Assembly (NCBI GenBank): GCA_028278145.1
Contig: JANQEV010000106.1
Location: forward strand, 1 to 40,886
Source of the DNA: Chromatiales bacterium
GTDB lineage: Bacteria; Pseudomonadota; Gammaproteobacteria; Chromatiales; Chromatiaceae
Length of the DNA stretch: 40,886 nucleotides
Direction of reading: 5' to 3'
The position numbers were made by a program, and so were the translations under genes. Shown here in pieces: positions 26,806-34,091 of this stretch; the first letter of the stretch is position 1, and the number at the start of each line of letters is the position of its first letter. The notes below the pieces were generated by a model. That model was given only the letters and a program-made list of their open reading frames with translations, made no database searches and was not told where the DNA came from.

Positions 26806-27312
26806 TTACAACTCGAATTCATCCATAGAAAACAGTGAATTTTTATTGTTGTTCTGACTGGTTATCTCTGGTTTATCATCATCCGTAACCACAATCTTGG
26901 TTTCGCGCATTCCATACAACTCAACCAGATTATAGAGGATACGTGCATTGTCCGGGCTTAGCCTGACACAGCCATGGGACGCCGGCCGTCCTAAACGATG
27001 TGTTTCGTTGGTTGCATGGATGGCATAGCCCTGATGAAAGAATATTGAGTGGGGCATTGGAGAGTATTGATATTGCTCAGAATAGTGCATTGGAGTCATC
27101 CAACTGGGGCGGAATTGTCCAGTGGGCGTTTCATAACCACGACGTGCAGATGAAATATCCCAAGAGAATTCGTGATAGCCGGCCACTATCACATCCATCT
27201 TCTGTTTCGACAGGTCAATGCGTACATCAACCACTGCAGCTTGTGCTGTAACAGTTACCAGGCATAGAAGCAATCCGCCAAGAGATCTGAAACTGACCAT
27301 CCCAACCACCAT
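26806..27312 (-). CDS. L,D-transpeptidase (YkuD domain)
   Basis: A 168-residue exported protein. A signal peptide ends near TAQA, and the YkuD domain includes PTGQFRPSWM, HQGYAIHATNE and the catalytic SHGCVRLSPDNA, with the nucleophilic cysteine and the upstream histidine both present. Such enzymes form 3-3 peptidoglycan cross-links or attach lipoproteins. The start at ATG 27312 follows AGGA closely; ATG 27300 and an upstream start at 27345 are alternatives. It is convergent with the DsrE-like gene with 3 bp between the stops. Confidence 0.88.
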   Translation of the reverse strand: MVVGMVSFRSLGGLLLCLVTVTAQAAVVDVRIDLSKQKMDVIVAGYHEFSWDISSARRGYETPTGQFRPSWMTPMHYSEQYQYSPMPHSIFFHQGYAIHATNETHRLGRPASHGCVRLSPDNARILYNLVELYGMRETKIVVTDDDKPEITSQNNNKNSLFSMDEFEL

Positions 27313-27447
27313 TAATCCTGATTCTACCTCTGTGAACGCCTGCATTGCCTTGGTAGACAGTGGGTTTCACAACCTCCAGTAACTAGAAATTAGTCTATAA
27401 CAAGGCATTTTTGAAGGGAAAGATCGATGTTTTGTGCTTGTTCAGCC

Positions 27448-27477
27448 AAATAAAACAAGGGCGCCGTATGAGCGCCC
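27448..27477 (-). terminator. Terminator of the molybdoenzyme operon
   Basis: The stem GGGCGC/GCGCCC (27459-27464, 27472-27477) with a 7-base loop is followed on the minus strand by TTGTTTTATTT. It is 28 bp beyond the stop of the YeeE gene. Confidence 0.85.
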
Positions 27478-27504
27478 CTGATACAACCTGGTATCAGTTC
27501 CAGA

Positions 27505-28728
27505 TTAGAGTACGGTAAATTTTTCAGTTTTTTCGTTATACCGTACCAGCAGAAACCAGATAATTACGATGCTGAAGGTTGCCAGATGGGTCCAGCCCCA
27601 GCCGTCAAACATCTGTGGCATCCATGCCTGGTATCCCAACATGGTCTGTTCAACCATAAGATCAAGATTATCTTCGCGTGTCAGCACATCCCAGTTTTTA
27701 AGGATGCCGCTGAAGATAGAGCCACTCCAACTGAAAAAGAACACTGCAACCACTAGCTTTAGATGTCCTTCACCTATCCTCCACAAAGAACCGGTGGCAC
27801 AACCACCAGCCAGGATCATGCCTACACCAAAGATCAGACCACCAATGAGAGAGCCTATCCAGAAAGAGGGCGGTATACCCACATAAGGATCGGTAACCTC
27901 CTTTGAAAACAGCACAGAGAATAGTACTGCCGCCAGCACTATCGCCAGCATGACTGCTTTGCTCATTTCCCCTTCACCAGTCAGGAATGGCTCGCGGAAG
28001 CCACGTGAAAAACAGAAGCGGGCGCGGTGCATGATAAAGCCAAAGGCAAAGCCGAATGGAATGTACAGGGCGCGAGTGGAGAGCATTCTGTTTTCAGAGG
28101 TCAGCCAGTATATGGTCCACCAGACGATCAACAGTAAGATCAGTACGCCACCCCAGGGGGCCTGTTTTTTCAGTCCTGGCATCTGTGCTGCCTCAGGTGC
28201 CTGGGTACCCCAGGTAATGTTCTCCATGATCCAGAGCATCAGTTTCAGTCCAATGAAGGCACCGGCCAGCAGTCCGATCCACATGGCCCAGCCGGTAGGA
28301 GATGAAAATGTAACCGGGGTAAAAAAGGCACCAACGTTACAACCCATGGCTAGGGTTGCTCCTATGCCCATCAAGGTTCCACCAATGGCGCCATTTATAT
28401 ATTCAAGCTTTGGTGGGCGGCTGATGCGAAACTGGCGGGAGATAAGTGCCGCAGAAAATGCACCGATCATTAAACACATGTCCATTATGGATAAGCGATT
28501 CTCCAGCGGGGATGCAAGATCCTTGGATATGTTCAGGACATCACCCAGGCCGATGAAGGTATTGAACCAGTCCCCCCAGTTCTTAATGCCCCCAAATACT
28601 CCCCAGAAACCACCGCTGGCTACCAGTACTGAGCAGACCAGTACCAGAAGTACGGCGGCAAGATATGGTGACCACTCATCCACGAAGATAGATTGGTAAT
28701 CTTCTTTAATTTGAGTCATCAGTGCCAT
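27505..28728 (-). CDS. YeeE/YedE-family sulfur transporter
   Basis: A 407-residue permease with about ten membrane helices. The conserved cysteine motifs of the YeeE/YedE family are present: ATLAMGCNVGAFF (C130), HRARFCFSRG (C239) and ILAGGCATGSLWRIGEG (C310); in characterised YeeE such cysteines relay thiosulfate through the channel. Here it is the last gene of the molybdoenzyme operon, 13 bp after the catalytic subunit, so it likely imports a sulfur compound made or used by that enzyme. The substrate is inferred from family and context. Confidence 0.9.
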   Translation of the reverse strand: MALMTQIKEDYQSIFVDEWSPYLAAVLLVLVCSVLVASGGFWGVFGGIKNWGDWFNTFIGLGDVLNISKDLASPLENRLSIMDMCLMIGAFSAALISRQFRISRPPKLEYINGAIGGTLMGIGATLAMGCNVGAFFTPVTFSSPTGWAMWIGLLAGAFIGLKLMLWIMENITWGTQAPEAAQMPGLKKQAPWGGVLILLLIVWWTIYWLTSENRMLSTRALYIPFGFAFGFIMHRARFCFSRGFREPFLTGEGEMSKAVMLAIVLAAVLFSVLFSKEVTDPYVGIPPSFWIGSLIGGLIFGVGMILAGGCATGSLWRIGEGHLKLVVAVFFFSWSGSIFSGILKNWDVLTREDNLDLMVEQTMLGYQAWMPQMFDGWGWTHLATFSIVIIWFLLVRYNEKTEKFTVL

Positions 28729-28741
28729 TAAGAGATCGCTC

Positions 28742-30964
28742 CTATACTTTGACTACTTCAACAAATGTCTCATGGGTAGCCTGATTGTCGCTAATCTCAT
28801 CACCGGCGCTCTCCATAAGCATAAAATCGGCACCCCCCTTGCCCTGGGCCGTAGTCTGTCCGGCACTGTTTCCGCCAAAACCATGGCAGATGAAAACGGT
28901 GTCCTTGCGGATACGGGGGGTGACTTTGGCCTTGATCTTTATTTCCCCTACTGAGCTTCTTACCAACACCTCTTCACCCTCGGATATGCCTTTTTGTCTG
29001 GCTAACTCCGGATGGATCCAGACCTCATTTTCCGGATAGAGTTCATGTAGCCACAGGTTGTTGGCATGACCGCGTTGGTGAGTGAACCAGGCATGACGTC
29101 CAGAAACCAGACGCTGCTGCCCCGGGACCTCTTGCGGTGTCTCATACTCTGGCAACGCCGGAAACTTATTGCGCCGGAAGCGTTCGGAAACAAATTCGAT
29201 TTTTCCGCTAGGGGTATTGAACTGCTTCTTGCCACTACGGTAGGCCCCATAGCTCTTCTTCTCTTCCGGTCCCAACCAGATGCCCTCTTGCATCAGGGTC
29301 TGGCGATCAATGGGCAGGCCCTTTAGTTGTGCATCGATAAACTCTTCCATGGAGAAGTTGAAAACCTGACTCAGGGGAGTTTCAAATTCGTGTTTGGCAT
29401 CCAGTGCCTTGGCAACTCCTTTGATGATATCCAGTATGGGTTTGGCTTCACCTTGTGGTGGCACCACAGGCTGGCGGATACCCACATATGCCCGTGGACC
29501 GCTGGGAGCCCATAGAGGATCCAGACGTTCCAGGTAGGTGGTCTCTGGAAGTATTATGTCAGCCATCCATGCCGTTTCTGACGGTTGCACATCAATGGCG
29601 CAGATAAAGTCCATCTGTTGTGCCATCTTCAGACTCTTCTTGCCGTCTAAAACAGCTGCCAAAGGGTTCTGCTTGTATATCATCCAGCCCTTAACCGGGT
29701 AGGCAGTAGTGCCGTCCACGATGGCATCACGTAGACTGACATATCCGCCGTCTTCGTGGTTGGCCAGTGGGTAGCGGGTTTCAAAGTGGTCGAAGCGTTC
29801 GGCCACATCAAACGGTTCAATCTCCCATTCAAAAGATCCAAGCCTGGCCTTGGGGCTACCAAAGCTGTGGCTGCCGGGGGCGTCGAAAGCACCCAGCAGT
29901 GCCATCAACATGGGTAGGGTACGGCGGAACTGACTGTCATTGGTATACCAGGAGGTACGCCGTCCGGGATAGACCACAACGGCAGGTGCAGCAGCAGCCA
30001 TCTCTCTGGCCATGGCAACAATCTTCTCTGCTGGTATCTCGGTCTCTTGTGCTGCCCACTCCGGGGTGAGGTTGGCAACATGGGCCTTCAGTTCGTCAAA
30101 GCCGTGGGTATTAGTGGCCACGAACTCTTTGTCGTACAGCTCCTCTTTAATCAGTACATGCATCAGGGCCAATGTCAGGGCCATGTCGGTGCGGGGTCGT
30201 ATCGGTATCCATTCACCCTTGGCAGCGGTGTAGGTCATGCGCGGATCCACCACCGTGAGCTTGGCTCCGTTCTTGATGCCCTCGATCATGGTCCAGTTGT
30301 CGGGCAGTTGAAATGATTCTGTACGGTTGGCACCAAACATCAGGATGTATTTGGCATTAGCCAGATCAGAGTCCGGTACACCACCCATGGTGGCAAAATA
30401 GCCCACGTTTCGAGATGCCAGACACAGGGTGGCATGGCGGGCGAAGTTTGGAGTTGGGAGGTGAATGCCCAGACGCACGAAGAACTGTTCGGTAAGGTCG
30501 GTGGTTGAGGACCAGAGCAGGGACTCGGGGCCGTGTTGCTTGATAATCCTGGCCAGGTTATCGGCGACATACTCGAAGGCTTCATCCCAGGAGGCGCGAC
30601 GCCACTTGCCTTCGCCCCGTTTGCCCACGCGGATCATGGGGTGTTTGACCCGATCCGGGTCGTAGACAGACATGATGCCGGCCTGTCCTTTGGCACAGGT
30701 GCCGCCACGGGAGCGAGGATTACGGATATCCCCGTCTATCTTTTCTAGGACACCGTTTACTACCCGGCAGCGAATACCGCAGCGGTTGACGCACATGTTA
30801 CAGGTGGAGGGGATTACCGTTCCGCCTTCCCATGTCTCTTCGGTATGGGGTACAGCGGCATGGGCCTTAAATGAACGCATACCCAGAGCGACGCCTGCCG
30901 CAGTTCCTGCTGTAAGCCCAAGAAATCCTCTTCGGGTTACGCCGGTATCTCTCTCTGTGCCCAT
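28742..30964 (-). CDS. Tat-exported molybdopterin oxidoreductase, PsrA/PhsA-like catalytic subunit
   Basis: A 740-residue catalytic subunit of the DMSO-reductase superfamily. The Tat signal TRRGFLGL (R11, R12) directs folded export. The proximal [4Fe-4S] cluster is held by C55, C58, C62 and C90, followed by MPT-binding regions such as LMFGANRTES and VVYPGRRTSWY, and the C-terminal molydopterin dinucleotide domain near HAWFTHQRGHANN. C181 in FARHATLC is the likely molybdenum ligand, as in polysulfide, thiosulfate and arsenate reductases. It lies between a monoheme cytochrome c gene and a YeeE permease gene. Sulfur chemistry (polysulfide or thiosulfate) is favoured; arsenate cannot be excluded, and direction of electron flow is not fixed. 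Confidence 0.88.
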   Translation of the reverse strand: MGTERDTGVTRRGFLGLTAGTAAGVALGMRSFKAHAAVPHTEETWEGGTVIPSTCNMCVNRCGIRCRVVNGVLEKIDGDIRNPRSRGGTCAKGQAGIMSVYDPDRVKHPMIRVGKRGEGKWRRASWDEAFEYVADNLARIIKQHGPESLLWSSTTDLTEQFFVRLGIHLPTPNFARHATLCLASRNVGYFATMGGVPDSDLANAKYILMFGANRTESFQLPDNWTMIEGIKNGAKLTVVDPRMTYTAAKGEWIPIRPRTDMALTLALMHVLIKEELYDKEFVATNTHGFDELKAHVANLTPEWAAQETEIPAEKIVAMAREMAAAAPAVVVYPGRRTSWYTNDSQFRRTLPMLMALLGAFDAPGSHSFGSPKARLGSFEWEIEPFDVAERFDHFETRYPLANHEDGGYVSLRDAIVDGTTAYPVKGWMIYKQNPLAAVLDGKKSLKMAQQMDFICAIDVQPSETAWMADIILPETTYLERLDPLWAPSGPRAYVGIRQPVVPPQGEAKPILDIIKGVAKALDAKHEFETPLSQVFNFSMEEFIDAQLKGLPIDRQTLMQEGIWLGPEEKKSYGAYRSGKKQFNTPSGKIEFVSERFRRNKFPALPEYETPQEVPGQQRLVSGRHAWFTHQRGHANNLWLHELYPENEVWIHPELARQKGISEGEEVLVRSSVGEIKIKAKVTPRIRKDTVFICHGFGGNSAGQTTAQGKGGADFMLMESAGDEISDNQATHETFVEVVKV

Positions 30965-30997
30965 CTGGTACTCCCAAATTCTCTCAGTGGCGACAAC

Positions 30998-31408
30998 TCA
31001 GTTACAGGATGCCGGGGTGTCGGAATCCTTGGCGCCATGCACTACAAAGGCCTTTACATCTGCGAATAGTGCCGCATCAGGCATTTTGAGGAATTTCTTG
31101 GCGGCCTTGTTGCTGCCCTTGATCGATTCGCGGTATGCCTTGCTGGTGTAGTCACTGACTTTTGGTTTGGACTTGCCGGAGGCATCGTGTTTGTCAGCAG
31201 CCATATATGCCTTCCACTCAGCGATGGTGCGGCTGTTGGGGGAAATAGCAGCTCCAGTTTCCTGGATATGACAAACGGTACACACCATGCGGTAGTAGAC
31301 ACGCCCCCGTTTCCAGTTGGCCTTGCCTGCTGCTACCGCAATATCCATTGTGATAAAGCTGGTAATAATCAGTGCGAGTCCTGCAATTAGTGATCTTTTC
31401 TTGAGCAT
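30998..31408 (-). CDS. Exported monoheme c-type cytochrome
   Basis: A 136-residue protein with a signal peptide (about 1-27, ending AVAAG), one haem site CTVCH (C43-H47) and a lysine-rich remainder ending PASCN. A distal methionine may be in FLKMPDAALFADV, a pattern common in small class I cytochromes. In this operon it probably accepts or donates electrons to the periplasmic molybdoenzyme encoded 33 bp downstream. An otherwise free C-terminal cysteine is unusual. Confidence 0.88.
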   Translation of the reverse strand: MLKKRSLIAGLALIITSFITMDIAVAAGKANWKRGRVYYRMVCTVCHIQETGAAISPNSRTIAEWKAYMAADKHDASGKSKPKVSDYTSKAYRESIKGSNKAAKKFLKMPDAALFADVKAFVVHGAKDSDTPASCN

Positions 31409-31463
31409 GGTTGCACCCTTTAGTATGTTGTTAAAAACAATTATTGATCCGCGAAGTCATGGT

Positions 31464-32180
31464 CTAGATCTCACCCTGTTGCTTTAGCTCCTCATACCAC
31501 TTGGCCTTGTGGTGTTTGATAAAGTCCTCTTCCAGATAGCCACTCTTCATCCCCTCCAGCGCTTCTGGTTCCTCGATTACTCCAAAATAGATATGTGGCA
31601 CCAGGCCAATCCACACCACGCCTACACACAGGGCGTGCAGAACAAGTGACCAGCGGAATATTTCAGGTGGCAGGCCAATGCCTGGTCCAAAGAACATGGC
31701 CAGGCCAGTAACGGCTATGGCTATGGAGCAGACAATTATCATGGTTCCCAACAGGCGCTGGGCCCCGTTATAACGTCCATATGCCGGCAGTACCTGCTCA
31801 GACTTATTAGGGCTCAGGAGTCCGACAATGACTTTTACCATGTAGATTGCATCATCCCAGATGCTCTTGGGTGTGATGGAAAGGACATCCTTCAGGAATG
31901 GAACTACAACGCTGTTCAGATAGAGCAGGGTGAAAACTGCGATAACCGCTGTCCATACGATTCCCAGCACTGAGTGGATTAACACCAGGTTGGCATTTCC
32001 TCCTACCAGATTTTGCATAAACTCAGACCAGCCTGCCGGTATGATGCGAAGGTCGTCGCCACGAATGATACCCAGGCCTGTGGGTGTAAGCAGGAACCAG
32101 CAGATGGCATTGAACCAGTGCAGTAAGATTACGTTTTTCGACCGTACCAATACCATGGGCTTATTCGCTGTGTGAGTCAT
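31464..32180 (-). CDS. Cytochrome b subunit (formate dehydrogenase gamma/cytochrome b561-like)
   Basis: A 238-residue membrane protein with four or more helices and candidate haem histidines in ILLHWFNA, VLIHSVLG, LVLHALCVG and LVPHIYFG. It resembles the gamma subunits that connect periplasmic FeS/molybdo complexes with quinone. ATG 32180 is preferred because AGGAGG lies 8 bp upstream, inside the end of the ferredoxin gene (20 bp overlap). It completes a quinone-linked complex with the adjacent subunits. Confidence 0.9.
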   Translation of the reverse strand: MTHTANKPMVLVRSKNVILLHWFNAICWFLLTPTGLGIIRGDDLRIIPAGWSEFMQNLVGGNANLVLIHSVLGIVWTAVIAVFTLLYLNSVVVPFLKDVLSITPKSIWDDAIYMVKVIVGLLSPNKSEQVLPAYGRYNGAQRLLGTMIIVCSIAIAVTGLAMFFGPGIGLPPEIFRWSLVLHALCVGVVWIGLVPHIYFGVIEEPEALEGMKSGYLEEDFIKHHKAKWYEELKQQGEI

Positions 32181-32901
32181 TCGACACCTCCTCACGGCGC
32201 TTAATGATCTTCATGATGCCAGCGGCGCCAAACAGACCCAGCATGCCGGAAAAGCCCACAGATACCACCGGATTGACAACCTTGGAGATAACTTCGGCCT
32301 CTATGGTTGGCTCTTTTTCCTGCGGTAGTACACTGGCATCGAGATAGGTTGATTCTGAGTAATAATGATTGGGCTTGGTATCTACCTTGTCGGTTACCAG
32401 CTTTTTCCACTTCTCCTGTTTCAGTAGTTGTGACACCTCAGAGTTGGGATCATTGATATCGCCAAAGATCAGGGCCCTGTTGAAACATACCTCAACGCAG
32501 GCAGGTTGCTCTCCAGCATCAATACGGGGCTGGCAGAAGGTACATTTAGATATCTTGTCATCCAGTGGATTCTTGAATCTGGCGTCATAAGGACAGACCT
32601 GTACACACATTTCACAGCCGGAACAGAACTCACGGTCTACCAGTACCACACCATCATCGCGCTGGTAAGAGGCTCCACTTGGACAGTTGGTCACACATGG
32701 TGCATCATCGCAGTGCTGACAGCGCCCAGAAATCAGGTACATATGGGGAACCCCATCGTCGGAAATGGAGATAGTTTCGATAACCCAGTTTCTGTTAAAG
32801 CCAAGCGGTGTGTTCCATTCGGCTCGACACGCCACTTCACAGCCCTTGCAGTTGACGCAGCGTTCAGTGTCGGCAAGCATAACGAGCTTTTGATTCGCCA
32901 T
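32161..32901 (-). CDS. Four-cluster ferredoxin-type electron-transfer subunit (PsrB/TtrB/NrfC-like)
   Basis: A 246-residue protein with sixteen cysteines in four [4Fe-4S] groups: C15/18/21/25, C61/64/69/73, C93/96/99/103 and C120/123/135/139. There is no Tat or Sec signal at the start (MANQKLVMLADTERC), so it is probably exported as a complex with the Tat-directed catalytic subunit. A hydrophobic segment near the C-terminus (about 209-228) followed by KRREE may anchor it. It is the first gene of the operon, followed by cytochrome b, cytochrome c, catalytic subunit and YeeE. Confidence 0.92.
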   Translation of the reverse strand: MANQKLVMLADTERCVNCKGCEVACRAEWNTPLGFNRNWVIETISISDDGVPHMYLISGRCQHCDDAPCVTNCPSGASYQRDDGVVLVDREFCSGCEMCVQVCPYDARFKNPLDDKISKCTFCQPRIDAGEQPACVEVCFNRALIFGDINDPNSEVSQLLKQEKWKKLVTDKVDTKPNHYYSESTYLDASVLPQEKEPTIEAEVISKVVNPVVSVGFSGMLGLFGAAGIMKIIKRREEVSNDSHSE

Positions 32902-33386
32902 GATTTACACCTTGTACCTTGAGCAAAGATAATTGCTGCTTTAACTAGGGTTAAATTAAATTTAGCAGAGTAATTAGGGTGTCAGAAGTGGAAATGTCGA
33001 TTGATAATCAAGTACTTGGGAAGATAAGAAAATTAGCATATGATGAATAATCAATATGTATGTGAGTTTAAGAAGGGTTTCTGTTTTCGGTGTATTTTAA
33101 TAGGTTTTTAATAGATAGAGGTTTAACTGATTTGGCTCAATTGAGTATTCGCAATGATATTGAAAACTCTCTCTGTATTTCTGAATCCTTCCGTTCCCAG
33201 TTTGTGCTTGACAGCTCATGGTGTCGGGCTTAGCCTGCCCTATTGCATGGGAGTGTAGGATTTCTGGAATTTTTGGCCTGAAATGGTGCGGTAACTTACT
33301 TGAGAATTCCTGCTGGTAGGATAGATTAATACACTTCTCTCCATAATATGTTCTATCTGCAATTTGTGAATAGAAACCACTAAAAG
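32902..33386. other. Divergent regulatory region between the molybdoenzyme and vWA-ABC operons
   Basis: A 485-bp gap with no supported gene. Palindromes lie at 32940-32955 (close to the ferredoxin start), 33001-33011 (TTGATAATCAA), 33009-33018 (CAAGTACTTG) and 33136-33145 (CTCAATTGAG). TTGACA at 33208-33213 has only a poor -10 match 17 bp on (TAGCCT). Confidence 0.5.
32940..32955. promoter_or_regulatory. Operator-like inverted repeat TTTAAC-N4-GTTAAA
   Basis: Perfect 6-bp arms separated by TAGG lie 39-54 bp upstream of the ferredoxin start codon, a suitable place for a repressor or activator of the molybdoenzyme operon. The regulator is unknown and AT-rich sequence raises the chance level. 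Confidence 0.4.
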
Positions 33387-34091
33387 ATGATCGAGAAACA
33401 GAAAGCCATGGAAGAGAACAAGCAGATATTCAGTAGCAAGGTTAAGTTTAACAACAACCTGGTGGTCCCCATAATCGTGGTGGTTCTGTTGACTACCCTG
33501 GCTGTATTGATGGTGCCTGATGATGGGGATGAGCAGGAGGCAAAGAAGCCACTGCCCAAGCTGGATTCTGTAGTGAAGCCACTGGAACCCAGTGAACCAG
33601 CCATGTCTCCGCCAGGGAAGCCAGCTGCTGAAAAGCCCGCACCTGTACTGAGTATTCCGGCTGCGAAGGATATGTCAGGAGGTGTGATTTCCAGACAGGA
33701 CGAGGAGCCGGAGCAGGGAGCTCGCATGATGATTGCCCAAATGCGCAAGGAGAAGGGTAATACAGGCCAAAAGGCGTTTGAGGCCGCAGAGAAACAGCGC
33801 AGCATGGGGAATACCGCAGATGCATATCTGCTCTACTTCTTTGCCGCCAAACAGGGACATGGGGAAGCGGCCTATAATCTGGGCACTCAAGCTGATCCAA
33901 CTTACTATACCAGCGTCAATAGTGCCTTGGATGAGCCAGATCCGGGACAGGCCATAAAGTGGTATCAGCTTGCCATTGATGCTGGTCACAAAGATGCCAG
34001 ACAGAATCTTAAGGAATTGGCAAAACGTATAAAACAACAGGCCGAGACAGGCAGTGCTGAAGCTGAACGCCTGCTACTGCAGTTGCAATAA
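33387..34091 (+). CDS. Membrane-anchored Sel1-repeat protein
   Basis: A 234-residue protein with a short cytoplasmic N-terminus, one membrane helix (about 25-43), a proline-rich linker (about 50-110) and a C-terminal Sel1/TPR-like helical region (about 125-234) with AYLLYFFAAKQGHGEAAYNLG and AIKWYQLAIDAGHKDARQNL repeats. It likely presents a protein-binding domain in the periplasm. The stop TAA overlaps the ATG at 34091 of the next gene (TAATG), so it is translationally linked to the vWA gene. ATG 33408 is a possible alternative start. The function is unknown. Confidence 0.85.
   Translation: MIEKQKAMEENKQIFSSKVKFNNNLVVPIIVVVLLTTLAVLMVPDDGDEQEAKKPLPKLDSVVKPLEPSEPAMSPPGKPAAEKPAPVLSIPAAKDMSGGVISRQDEEPEQGARMMIAQMRKEKGNTGQKAFEAAEKQRSMGNTADAYLLYFFAAKQGHGEAAYNLGTQADPTYYTSVNSALDEPDPGQAIKWYQLAIDAGHKDARQNLKELAKRIKQQAETGSAEAERLLLQLQ

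Noticed and set aside
27950-28699. Plus-strand open frame of 249 codons
   Set aside because: It is antisense to the YeeE gene; composition reflects the complement of hydrophobic helices and no family is recognised.
33208-33236. TTGACA -35 like sequence in the gap before the Sel1 gene
   Set aside because: The hexamer 17 bp later (TAGCCT) is a poor -10 element and the position is about 150 bp from the start codon.
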